NCBI GenBank assembly: GCA_030668505.1 | Contig: DAOUTV010000076.1 | Span: 1 to 7,465 of the forward strand | DNA from: Desulfobacterales bacterium | GTDB lineage: Bacteria; Desulfobacterota; Desulfobacteria; Desulfobacterales; C00003060 | Reading direction: 5' to 3' | DNA: 7,465 nt | Part shown: positions 1 through 5,777 of the stretch, one piece after another | How positions within the stretch are numbered: the first letter of the stretch is position 1 | Layout of the letters: each line of letters starts with the position of its first letter | Translations under genes and position numbers: made by a program | Notes under the pieces: generated by a model | The model's database searches: none | What the model saw: the letters and a program-made list of their open reading frames with translations, nothing else | What the model was told of the DNA's origin: nothing

Positions 1-97
1 GGGTATCAGAGAGGACACGCGTTGTCTCATCCGGCAGCAGATGATCTACGACAATGGCTCGATCCAAAGCCGGATTCAAGGTGACAGTATAAATCAC
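1..97 (-). CDS. PfkB-family sugar-phosphate kinase, N-terminal 32 residues (cut by window edge)
   Basis: Reading leftwards from a GTG at 97-95, the frame is open to the window edge and begins MIYTVTLNPALDR, then IVVDHLLPDETTRV. This opening is typical of the PfkB-type kinases that act on phosphorylated ketohexoses (1-phosphofructokinase FruK, PfkB-type 6-phosphofructokinase, tagatose-6-phosphate kinase). The Asp of the NPALD stretch normally lies in the sugar-binding site. The start is supported by GAGAAGG (complement of 106-112) with 8 bases of spacing, and by the fact that family members begin exactly with MIYT. The ATP-binding and catalytic C-terminal part lies outside the window, so the exact substrate cannot be decided. 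The family call is fairly sure; FruK versus PfkB versus LacC is open. Confidence 0.82.
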   Translation of the reverse strand, partial: MIYTVTLNPALDRAIVVDHLLPDETTRVLSDT

Positions 98-197
98 TAG
101 TTGAGCCTTCTCTCTGGTTGGAAAGTGGGGAACCTTTTTGTATTTCAGTATTGAGTTTGAATGTCTTTGGAAATTCTACAACCTATTCGCAGATTGT

Positions 198-226
198 ATA
201 ATATCCCAACATTCAGGAAAAGTCAT
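198..226 (-). promoter_or_regulatory. Predicted sigma70-type promoter for the PfkB-family kinase
   Basis: On the minus strand, ATGACT (complement of 221-226; 4 of 6 matches to TTGACA) is separated by exactly 17 bases from TATTAT (complement of 198-203; 5 of 6 matches to TATAAT). This would give a leader of roughly 95 bases before the GTG at 97. The -35 box ends three bases from the outer arm of repeat copy A. The call rests on sequence only and on moderate matches. Confidence 0.45.
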
Positions 227-228
227 TA

Positions 229-417
229 GAAGCTGTATCAAAACCCTTTGACAACTCCATTTTGGCCATTTTTGTCAAAAGTTCTTAGCGAAGCGAAGCA
301 TCAAAAATTGTAACTGTTTGAGGGCGTTAGCCCGAGTTTTACAATTTTAGCGAAGCGAGCTTAGAACTTTCAAATAATGGCCAACCAGACCAAGGAAAAG
401 GGTTTTGAAACAGCTTC
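229..417 (+). repeat. Nested palindromic repeat element, copy A (MITE/REP-like, complete)
   Basis: The outer arms at 229-249 and 397-417 are 21-base inverted repeats with one mismatch (GAAGCTG...CCCTTT). Inside lie further paired arms: TTGGCCATT 262-270 with 376-384, AAAGTTCT 278-285 with 363-370, and AAAATTGTAA 304-313 with 339-348. The apex is an unpaired core holding a GGGC-GTTA-GCCC hairpin at 322-333. A 12-base direct repeat, TTAGCGAAGCGA, occurs on both arms (285-296 and 347-358) and so forms an internal asymmetry. No ORF is encoded, and no clear target-site duplication flanks the ends. A 45-base stretch (302-346) is identical in inverse orientation to 4799-4843. It is most like a non-autonomous mobile or structure-selected intergenic element; no transposase is in the window. 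Confidence 0.85.
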
Positions 418-484
418 AAGGCATGCCTAGCCGAAAAAACCAGGCTGGGTTACTATCGGACGCCACATAGTGCCATCTGACTCC

Positions 485-513
485 TTGCTATAAAAAAGTA
501 TAAGGGCTAAATT
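485..513 (+). promoter_or_regulatory. Weak candidate promoter upstream of the coiled-coil membrane protein
   Basis: TTGCTA (485-490) and TAAATT (508-513) are separated by 17 bases; each matches the sigma70 consensus at 4 of 6 positions. It is the best pair seen in the 230 bases between repeat copy A and the GTG at 649, but such matches occur by chance in AT-rich DNA. Confidence 0.22.
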
Positions 514-549
514 GTAGATGAAAACAAGGAATAGCAAGAACGACTATTT

Positions 550-598
550 GCTCCAACACCATAATGCAATAGCTGCTGTTTGTGGGTTTAGTTGGAGC
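550..598 (+). other. Inverted repeat in the leader of the coiled-coil gene
   Basis: GCTCCAAC (550-557) and GTTGGAGC (591-598) are perfect 8-base inverted repeats with a 33-base loop, ending about 40 bases before the Shine-Dalgarno site at 640-645. No T-tract follows, so it is not an intrinsic terminator. It could fold in the mRNA leader or be an operator; the function is unknown. Confidence 0.35.
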
Positions 599-648
599 TG
601 CACTTCCAGACAATTTGACTGTCTGTTGAACGAGTTTATGGAGGTACT

Positions 649-1566
649 GTGAACAGGTTTCCAACCAAAGATGACCAAGATGATGAAATACCCCTTGATA
701 GAGAAATCAAAATGAATGAAGAAGATTCCGACACTTCTTACAAGGATGAAATGTGGGAAATGCGGCGTGAATCGCAGATTCATAGATTGAGTCAGCGGAT
801 TACACTTTTGTCAATACTGATTCCGTGCTTGCTCGGTGTGATCCTACTCTTTGCCTACTTGGAGTTTAACGACAAGCTTAACAAGATAATGATTACAAGG
901 AAAGGACAAGTGGAAGACTTGTCTGAAAACTTGGACGATAAGATAGTATCCCTGTCCCACCAGTTCAGAGAACTTGAGAAATTGTTGTCTGACAGAATAG
1001 CAAACCTCAAGAAAACAAATGCGCTAATAGAAAAAGATTTGAGAAAAAATCAACAGGAGACCAAGAAGCTAACAACATCCAAAGCAGACAAGAAGACCTT
1101 AGAACAGACCATGCGAAAAGAATCTGCTCAAACTGCCAACACCCTGGAAGTGCTGCGCAAGGAGCTGACCGGGCAAAAGCAGGCTATTGAAAATTTGGAT
1201 GCAACTTTGAAAAAAGAGGTGGTCCAAATCGTCCAGGTCATCGAGACCCTTAAAACGGACCGACAAAGACTAGGTTCGGCTATCAAGGACCTTTCAAAGC
1301 ATAAACTAGATAAGCAAGACTTTGGCAACATTCTCAAAGATAAATGGTCGGGCTACCAGGCAAAAATCTCTCTAATACAGAAGGAGATAAAAGCACTCAA
1401 GGACGAAGTCTCCAAGGTACAACGTCAGCTCAATATGACCGTAACAGGCAACGAGGTGTCTAAGTCCAAAGGCGCTACTCCCAAAGAAAAGCCTGCTGCA
1501 GTAACTACAAGAGAGGCCGCCATACCGACACCAGGCAATATCATAGACCAGGAGATCACTGAATAG
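649..1566 (+). CDS. Membrane-anchored coiled-coil protein of unknown function
   Basis: This 305-residue protein has an acidic, charged N-terminal segment (1-50) and a single hydrophobic membrane span at about 51-72 (ITLLSILIPCLLGVILLFAY). A long Lys/Glu/Leu-rich coiled coil follows (about 85-265), then a Pro/Ala/Thr-rich tail ending IIDQEITE. There is no cleavable signal peptide pattern, so it is probably a single-pass inner-membrane protein with the coiled coil on the far side; orientation is not certain. The GTG start has a strong GGAGGT (640-645) but only 3 bases of spacing. An in-frame ATG at 712 with a weak site is the alternative and keeps the membrane span. The gene precedes the HU/H1-like operon in the same direction, 109 bases away, but that operon has its own promoter. 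I do not recognise a named family. Confidence 0.75.
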   Translation: MNRFPTKDDQDDEIPLDREIKMNEEDSDTSYKDEMWEMRRESQIHRLSQRITLLSILIPCLLGVILLFAYLEFNDKLNKIMITRKGQVEDLSENLDDKIVSLSHQFRELEKLLSDRIANLKKTNALIEKDLRKNQQETKKLTTSKADKKTLEQTMRKESAQTANTLEVLRKELTGQKQAIENLDATLKKEVVQIVQVIETLKTDRQRLGSAIKDLSKHKLDKQDFGNILKDKWSGYQAKISLIQKEIKALKDEVSKVQRQLNMTVTGNEVSKSKGATPKEKPAAVTTREAAIPTPGNIIDQEITE

Positions 1567-1571
1567 GCTTA

Positions 1572-1597
1572 AAGGAAAAGGGTTTTGAAAAAACTTC
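1572..1597 (+). repeat. Solo terminal fragment of the palindromic repeat family
   Basis: This 26-base stretch matches the right end of repeat copy A (392-417) at 24 of 26 positions, including 19 consecutive identical bases (AAGGAAAAGGGTTTTGAAA). The rest of the element is missing. It lies five bases after the stop codon of the coiled-coil gene and 17 bases before the -35 box of the HU promoter. It may be a decayed remnant of a former insertion. Confidence 0.65.
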
Positions 1598-1614
1598 TAA
1601 CCAGCAATATGTCA

Positions 1615-1643
1615 TTGACATTTCTCAAAGAATCCTTTATAAG
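1615..1643 (+). promoter_or_regulatory. Strong sigma70-type promoter of the HU/H1-like operon
   Basis: A perfect -35 box TTGACA (1615-1620) is followed after 17 bases by TATAAG (1638-1643; 5 of 6 matches). Transcription would start near 1650 and give a short leader of about 25 bases before the ATG at 1676. The quality suits the high expression expected for HU. Confidence 0.8.
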
Positions 1644-1675
1644 TTAAATTTGACTGATAATTCGAGGGGGATTAT

Positions 1676-1954
1676 ATGACTAAAGCGGAACTCAAAGACG
1701 CTCTGACAAAGGAGACCGGCCTGTCGAGAAACAAAGCCAAGAAGGCAGTTGAACTGTTATTTAATGAAATGTCCAATGCACTAGCAAAGGGTGACAGGGT
1801 GGAGATTAGGGATTTCTGCAGCATCTTTGTAAAAGAATATAAGGGGTACACTGGGCGAAACCCCAGGACCGGAGAACCCACTCAAGTGCCACCCAAGAAG
1901 CTACCGTTTTTCAAATGTGGGCTGGAGCTTAAAAAGAGGGTTGATTACAACTAA
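1676..1954 (+). CDS. HU/IHF-family nucleoid DNA-binding protein
   Basis: This 92-residue protein has the full HU fold order. The N-terminal helical dimerisation region (MTKAELKDALTKETGL, residues 1-38) leads into a beta-arm carrying the GRNPRTGE signature (60-67); Pro63 is the residue that intercalates and bends DNA in this family. The C-terminal part reads FKCGLELKKRV. The length is normal for HU. Small departures from the consensus are Cys48, where the usual sequence is FGxF, and KCG in place of the common KPG. The start is set by GAGGGGG (1664-1670) five bases before the ATG. The protein works as a dimer that compacts and bends DNA without strict sequence preference. It is co-transcribed with the H1-like gene 30 bases downstream. 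HU is more likely than IHF-alpha or IHF-beta, but the subtype is not proven. Confidence 0.95.
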   Translation: MTKAELKDALTKETGLSRNKAKKAVELLFNEMSNALAKGDRVEIRDFCSIFVKEYKGYTGRNPRTGEPTQVPPKKLPFFKCGLELKKRVDYN

Positions 1955-1984
1955 ACCAACACCTAAATAAGGAGGCAAGAGATT

Positions 1985-2380
1985 ATGGCAGAGCTTAAAA
2001 AGGATCTCCAGGCAGTAAACAAAGGACTCAAGGCACTTGTAAGGAAGACGGAAACACTGGCGAAGAAGGTGGATAAACTCGAGAAGGCTCAAGCTACTGC
2101 GAAACGGAAAACCAAAGCTAAGGCAAAAACTACAAAGAAGGTTCCTGCAAAAAAGAAAGTTGCTGCGAAAAAGAAACCCGTGGCGAAGAAGAAAGTTGCT
2201 CCGTTGACGGCAACTGATAAAATCGTGAACATCATCAAGAGGTCAAAAAAGGGCGTTGATGTTCCCACATTGATTAAGAAGACCGGGTTGGCAGACAAAA
2301 CTGTCAGGAATATTCTTTTCAGGTCGTCCAAGCAGGGTAATATCAAGAGGTCTGGTAGGGGCGTTTACGTCGCCGCATAA
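1985..2380 (+). CDS. Histone H1-like lysine-rich protein with C-terminal winged helix
   Basis: This 131-residue, very basic protein has three parts. First is a short amphipathic coiled coil (about 2-38). Next is a Lys/Ala-rich linker (about 38-73) with three AKKK units (55-58, 61-64, 67-70), resembling the tail of histone H1. Last is a C-terminal winged helix-turn-helix (about 75-131), where DVPTLIKKTGLADKTVRNIL gives the recognition helix and GNIKRSGRGVYV the wing. It probably binds DNA through the winged helix and neutralises the backbone with the linker, as bacterial H1-like proteins do. An AAGGAGG site (1969-1975) nine bases before the ATG sets the start. It is 30 bases behind HU and should be translated from the same mRNA. 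The function as a nucleoid or regulatory protein is inferred; no exact family name is recognised. Confidence 0.82.
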   Translation: MAELKKDLQAVNKGLKALVRKTETLAKKVDKLEKAQATAKRKTKAKAKTTKKVPAKKKVAAKKKPVAKKKVAPLTATDKIVNIIKRSKKGVDVPTLIKKTGLADKTVRNILFRSSKQGNIKRSGRGVYVAA

Positions 2381-2655
2381 TATAATATCTAGCATGTGAT
2401 GTCCGATCATTAATCCAGGCAATACGCTTGTTTTGATATATGAGATTCTATGACAAGATCGTCTGGTGGATGACGATAGATTGTGCCTCGCTCGAATTTT
2501 TTACTCTGGGAACCAAACGCAATATCTGGCAAATTTATGGTTTGCTCCTCTTTATGGAGGCAGTCTGCGATGCTTGCTTCATGGCTCTTCTCCTGACAAT
2601 AGAGCAAGTTGAAACATAGCCAAGCCTGTAAGAGAAGCCATGTGACATTGATTAA

Positions 2656-2702
2656 GGCTCATACGTGGTATCAGAGATACCAACGTGTACGGGCCTTTTT
2701 TT
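2656..2702 (+). terminator. Rho-independent terminator
   Basis: The stem has a perfect core, GGTATC (2667-2672) and GATACC (2676-2681), around an AGA loop. It is extended outwards by ACGT/ACGT pairing and closed by GGC (2656-2658) with GCC (2693-2695). Seven T residues follow (2696-2702). It terminates rightward transcription, most likely of the HU/H1-like operon that ends 275 bases upstream. It also lies just past the stop of the leftward TolC gene, but on that strand no T-tract follows the stem. The 2381-2655 stretch before it holds no convincing gene. Confidence 0.82.
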
Positions 2703-2747
2703 GTTTGACAATTTGAGATTTTTTTCAGCCTGGAGTGGGTCACTGTC

Positions 2748-4103
2748 TCATTCACCGAACTCTTCCTCAAGCCCCATGGCTCGAATCAAGCGCGCCCGTG
2801 CTACGTTAAACACTGCCAGCGCACTGGTGTAGTTGGTTCTTGCTTCCGTTAATCTGGTCTGAGCATCCAGGACTTCCGTGGCCGCGGCCACCTGCTCCCG
2901 GTAGCGCTCTCCACTGATCCGGAAGTTCTCTTCTGCTGATTCTACGCTCTTTTGGGCCACCGGGATGTATTTCTCTGCGGCTTGCATATACAGGTAACTG
3001 GTCTTTACTTCAAGACGTATATCGTCTTTGATCTCCTCCAAGGTCTGTCTGGCCTGACGCAGGCGAGCCCGCTTCCGATTGGTTGCATACCGTGTCTTAC
3101 CCCACTCGAAAAAAGTCATGCTGGCTTCGGCCAGCACATCCCAATTTTCCCGGTCCACAAAATCGCTGCCATCAACACTCGGATCATCACCAGCCCGATA
3201 GTAGTTACCCGAGACGCTCACCTTGGGATAATAGGCGCTTTTGGCCAGGGTGATCTCCTTTTCTGCCCTGGCCACATTCTTCTCCGCCTCCATAAGCTCC
3301 GGCCGTTTCTGAAGCGCAATTTCCAGGCAAGACTCATAGGGTTTTTCGTAGGGTTGATCGGATAGGATGTCCAGCACTTCCATTTCTTGATCAACAGGTC
3401 TACGTAGGATGGTGTTGAACCGGGCTTTGTCCACGCTAAGTGCGTTCTCCGCTCGGATGAGTTCCTGCTTGGCCTCGGCCAAGCGAACCTCAGCTTCCAG
3501 CACCTCGACCTTGGGGCTCATTCCCACCTCATAGAAGTTCTTTGCCACGTCCAGTCCTGCTTGCAACTGCCGCACGGATTGCTCACGGACCTCCAGGATC
3601 CTCTCCGCGGTCAAGATGCCAAAGTATGCCTCCTTTACATGCAGGATGAGATCAAACCGGGTTCGGGTCAGTTGGATGTTGGCCACATCCAGACCCAGCT
3701 TAGCTAGCCGGTAGTTGGACTGGATGGCAAATCCGTTAAACAACGGCTGTGCGATGGTGCCTGTGAAACGGTATTGATCCTGATCGGAAATATCCATTTC
3801 CCTGCCCTCAAAGACAACATAGGGCTCCTCACTGAGACGTCGATAGCTGTACTTGCCGCTCAGTGACGGCAGAAAGCCGGTCATCGCCTCCTTCCTGCGC
3901 TCACGGGCGGCATGGATCTCCTCACGGGCCATTTGCATGTCGAGGTTATGCTCCAGCGCTATTTCAATACTCTGCTTGAGTGTCAATAACGACTGGGCCT
4001 CCTGGGCCTCTGACGCCACGGCAGTCAGCACCATTACAGCCGTAACAAGAAAAAACAGCGCAACTAAACGCAAGCAGGCACCTTTTACTTTATTTCTCAT
4101 CAT
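2748..4103 (-). CDS. TolC-family outer-membrane efflux/secretion channel protein
   Basis: This 451-residue protein starts with a signal peptide (basic NKVK, hydrophobic core about 11-30, cleavage likely near residue 33). It then has the two homologous halves of the TolC/OEP family. The first begins at LTLKQSIEIALEHNLD (40-55), with the FLPSLSGKYSY strand at 77-87 and the IAQPLFNGF strand near 117-125. Its helical stretch is YEVGMSPKVEVLEAEVRLAE (191-210). The second repeats this with CLEIALQKRPEL (259-270), YYPKVSVSGNY (291-301) and YREQVAAATEVLDAQTRLTE (401-420). Such proteins trimerise into a channel across the outer membrane and periplasm and dock to RND, ABC or MFS pumps through an adaptor. 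The first ATG is only 3 bases from GGAGG (complement of 4107-4111); the second ATG, at 4100, has 6 bases and is the better start. No adaptor or pump gene is in the window, so the substrate is unknown. Confidence 0.95.
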   Translation of the reverse strand: MMRNKVKGACLRLVALFFLVTAVMVLTAVASEAQEAQSLLTLKQSIEIALEHNLDMQMAREEIHAARERRKEAMTGFLPSLSGKYSYRRLSEEPYVVFEGREMDISDQDQYRFTGTIAQPLFNGFAIQSNYRLAKLGLDVANIQLTRTRFDLILHVKEAYFGILTAERILEVREQSVRQLQAGLDVAKNFYEVGMSPKVEVLEAEVRLAEAKQELIRAENALSVDKARFNTILRRPVDQEMEVLDILSDQPYEKPYESCLEIALQKRPELMEAEKNVARAEKEITLAKSAYYPKVSVSGNYYRAGDDPSVDGSDFVDRENWDVLAEASMTFFEWGKTRYATNRKRARLRQARQTLEEIKDDIRLEVKTSYLYMQAAEKYIPVAQKSVESAEENFRISGERYREQVAAATEVLDAQTRLTEARTNYTSALAVFNVARARLIRAMGLEEEFGE

Positions 4104-4525
4104 TTCCCTCCGCCAGAGTCCTGTTTTTTGACCATTACGACCCGCAACACCCTTCCGAAAAACGGCCCTTGATGGGCTATTTTACAAACAATAATAAAAG
4201 ACAGGGTAACACTTTAACTGGCTGTTGCCCAAATCCCTTTTCGCTTGGTCTAGTACGTTTTTTGATAAATCTAAGGCGTGGAACATAACCGAGTCGTGGC
4301 TTTGTGTCAATTCAAGTGGAGGCAGCAACATCTTGCGGGCTTTCGGAGAGGAGGAAGAAACAACAAATGTTCACCCAACGGAATCTTTGCTCTTTGCTGT
4401 TTCTGCTGCAGTCGCTATTGGATGGTTTTGGAAAAGATTTTAGAACGAAATTGAAACTGGAATCCGTCAGATGAAATCCGTATTACCACGCCTAATCACA
4501 GTGGTAATTCATGTAAAATCAAAGC
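4104..4525. other. Gene-less 422-base gap upstream of the TolC gene
   Basis: No convincing gene was found here. The stretch holds a hairpin, GGGTAACA 4204-4211 with TGTTGCCC 4223-4230 (one G-T wobble), and a short GCCC/GGGC hairpin (4165-4177) in the TolC leader. A purine-rich, Shine-Dalgarno-like GGAGAGGAGG (4345-4354) sits 12 bases before an ATG that opens a frame of only 35 codons (4367-4474). A perfect 8-base inverted repeat, ATTACCAC 4482-4489 with GTGGTAAT 4501-4508, lies just beyond the stop of the small minus-strand ORF. The TolC promoter must lie in this stretch, but no good -35/-10 pair was seen. Confidence 0.5.
4482..4508. other. Perfect 8-base inverted repeat beside the small ORF
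   Basis: ATTACCAC and GTGGTAAT are separated by 11 bases, and the site ends 17 bases from the stop codon of the minus-strand ORF at 4526. No T-tract follows on either strand, so it is a poor intrinsic terminator. An operator or an mRNA-end stabilising hairpin is possible. Confidence 0.4.
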
Positions 4526-4762
4526 TTATTTCCCGGATTGATCAATACGCGCCCTGATGCACGCCACCAGGGTCTCAAGCTCACTTTTCTTTAGTTGCAG
4601 CAGAAAACTTAGATCAACTTCAGCCACCAAAATCCCCTGAATGATTTCGATCAGTTTCTCTTTCGTCATTATTTTTGAATAATACAAAGCCATCCTAAAG
4701 TCAATCAATTCGGGCAGCTCAATGGGGTAACAACCTTCCCGTGAGGTATCAGATAGGAGCAC
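4526..4762 (-). CDS. Small hypothetical protein, possibly N-terminally altered by a repeat insertion
   Basis: This ORF of 78 codons opens with GTG at 4762. The compact, helix-rich C-terminal part, from MTKEKLIEIIQG (codon 32, ATG at 4669) through LLQLKKSELETLVACIRAR, looks like real coding sequence, with alternating Leu/Ile and charged residues. I do not recognise a named family. None of the candidate starts (GTG 4762, ATG 4693, ATG 4669) has a good Shine-Dalgarno site. Repeat copy B begins only six bases upstream of the GTG, and an in-frame stop lies inside that repeat. The original 5' end or leader may therefore have been replaced by the insertion. Whether it is still expressed is unclear. 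Confidence 0.5.
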   Translation of the reverse strand: MLLSDTSREGCYPIELPELIDFRMALYYSKIMTKEKLIEIIQGILVAEVDLSFLLQLKKSELETLVACIRARIDQSGK

Positions 4763-4767
4763 TTCAT

Positions 4768-4902
4768 GGGCATTAAAGTTCTAAGCTAATTTCGCCACAA
4801 TTGTAAAACTCGGGCTAACGCCCTCAAACAGTTACAATTTTTGGCGCTTCGCCAAGACCTTTTGGCCAAAATGGACTCATCAAGGGGATTTGAAACAGCT
4901 TC
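4768..4902 (-). repeat. Palindromic repeat element, copy B (inverse orientation, one end truncated)
   Basis: Read on the minus strand this follows copy A from its left outer arm (complement of 4882-4902, ending GAAACAGCTTC) through the core to AGAACTTTAATG. A 45-base stretch (4799-4843) is identical to the complement of 302-346 in copy A. The other outer arm is missing, so the element stops next to the small ORF at 4762. The internal arm has changed into a perfect small hairpin, TTGGCG-CTT-CGCCAA (4841-4855), where copy A has tandem GCGAAGC units. Confidence 0.8.
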
Positions 4903-4912
4903 TATTCAATTA

Positions 4913-5105
4913 TGATGATTTCGTAAAAAGTCTTTGATGAGCATATCTTGGGCACTTTTTGCTAAAGGTTCTTAGTGAAGCGAAGCGTAAAAATTGCAAA
5001 CTGTTTGAGGGCGTTAGCCCGAGTTTTTGCAATTTAGCGAAGCGAACTTAGAACCTTCAAAAAGTGACCTACAAAGCGAATTGAAGACTTTTTACGAAAT
5101 CATCA
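4913..5105 (+). repeat. Palindromic repeat element, copy C (same core, different outer arms)
   Basis: The outer arms at 4913-4934 and 5084-5105 are perfect 22-base inverted repeats (TGATGATTTCG...AAAGTCTT) unrelated to the outer arms of copies A and B. The inner arms pair as CACTTTTTG 4953-4961 with 5058-5066, AAGGTTCT 4965-4972 with 5050-5057, and AAATTGCAAA 4991-5000 with 5026-5035. The apical 27 bases (5001-5027) are identical to copy A 314-340. ATTA occurs directly outside both ends (4909-4912 and 5106-5109) and could be a target-site duplication, although four AT bases can match by chance. Copy C lies only 10 bases from copy B, in the opposite orientation. Confidence 0.85.
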
Positions 5106-5212
5106 ATTATGGAACCTGTTCACAGCATCTCGTTTCGGCATTAATCTTGCATATTTGCACAATATATAAAACAGCTAAAAAACAAAGTCCTGGCCATAAT
5201 AAAATAATCTGC

Positions 5213-5218
5213 AAGGAG
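5213..5218 (+). promoter_or_regulatory. Ribosome binding site that fixes the start of the PilZ-like gene
   Basis: AAGGAG lies six bases before the ATG at 5225. The frame is open further upstream into repeat copy C, but no comparable site precedes any earlier start codon. Confidence 0.75.
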
Positions 5219-5224
5219 CAATAC

Positions 5225-5590
5225 ATGAAAGAATCTGCCGTGACCAAGGAACAAGTAGGGAGAAGAACCGGGCCTATAGAGCACGCCAATCCGTACTACA
5301 GCGTAGAATTTTCAATTAATGGGCTCGAAATTGCTTATCAATTCAAAATTTGGAACATCTCGTCAACGCCCATGTGTGTTCTGGTCAAGGAAGACTCAAA
5401 TATTTTGCCTCGGTTAAAGGTGGGGGACACATTGAATATGAAATACTACACCACCGGTTCAGCATATTCCCCTGAGTGTCTGGAGACAGCGATTCTACAT
5501 ATCACCAAGAATGATCAGGGCCGATTCAGGGGTCATTATTTAGTAGGTTTGGAAATTCTAGAAGGTCGAGGTCAACAAAAACTCAATTAG
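5225..5590 (+). CDS. PilZ-like domain protein
   Basis: This 121-residue soluble protein has a beta-rich pattern (SVEFSINGLEIAYQFKIWNI at 28-45). It is followed by SSTPMCVLVKEDS, LKVGDTLNMKYY (64-75), LETAILHITKND (86-97) and a closing GHYLVGLEIL (103-112). This order resembles the PilZ beta-barrel, where an (N/D)xSxxG motif is followed by a strand, a GD-type turn and a final VGL strand. NISSTP (44-49) sits at that motif with Pro for the usual Gly, and the RxxxR loop that contacts cyclic di-GMP is not visible. The protein may therefore be a degenerate PilZ or a related barrel that does not bind the nucleotide. The start is set by AAGGAG (5213-5218). It precedes a GGDEF gene by 254 bases in the same direction, so a shared signalling role is plausible but inferred. 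Confidence 0.68.
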   Translation: MKESAVTKEQVGRRTGPIEHANPYYSVEFSINGLEIAYQFKIWNISSTPMCVLVKEDSNILPRLKVGDTLNMKYYTTGSAYSPECLETAILHITKNDQGRFRGHYLVGLEILEGRGQQKLN

Positions 5591-5716
5591 GCCTATCACT
5601 TCAAAGTCCTCAAGGTCTGCCTTTCAACGACTCACAACGGTTACCTCCTGCTCATTGCCCGTAGCATGCACTGCGTCCTATCTCTTCGGCTGTCCCGGCT
5701 ATGAGTCTCTTTTCCC

Positions 5717-5745
5717 TTGACCCTTGGCACTTTCTACAATATATT
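5717..5745 (+). promoter_or_regulatory. Sigma70-type promoter for the GGDEF gene
   Basis: TTGACC (5717-5722; 5 of 6 matches) is followed after exactly 17 bases by TATATT (5740-5745; 5 of 6 matches). Transcription would begin near 5752 and leave a leader of about 93 bases before the ATG at 5845. The gene would thus be transcribed separately from the PilZ-like gene. Confidence 0.65.
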
Positions 5746-5777
5746 ATCTTCATCATAGCTGGATGCTTATTGAACAT

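Noticed and set aside
229..417. CRISPR array or riboswitch in the repeat-rich gap
   Set aside because: There are no regularly spaced direct repeats with unique spacers, and the structure is one nested palindrome without a known riboswitch core.
2410..2607. Minus-strand ORF of 65 codons
   Set aside because: It needs a TTG start without a ribosome site in frame. The good-looking AGGAGA nearby serves an ATG in another frame that stops after 15 codons.
2440..2619. Plus-strand ORF of 59 codons (MRFYDKIVWWMTIDCAS...) between the H1-like gene and the terminator
   Set aside because: It has no ribosome binding site, the composition is odd, and the opposite strand is also open over much of it; more likely a chance ORF.
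4225..4443. Plus-strand ORF of 72 codons ending in a hydrophobic stretch (FAVSAAVAIGWFWKRF)
   Set aside because: TTG start without a ribosome binding site and no recognisable domain; the GGAGAGGAGG inside it belongs at best to a 35-codon frame at 4367-4474.
5027..5224. An N-terminal extension of 66 codons for the PilZ-like gene, starting with TTG inside repeat copy C
   Set aside because: It would begin inside a palindromic repeat with no Shine-Dalgarno site, while the ATG at 5225 has AAGGAG at ideal spacing and suits the domain.
5725..5740. Possible sigma54 promoter (TTGGCAC element)
   Set aside because: The required GC of the -12 element is not found at the correct distance from GG; the overlapping sigma70 boxes fit better.
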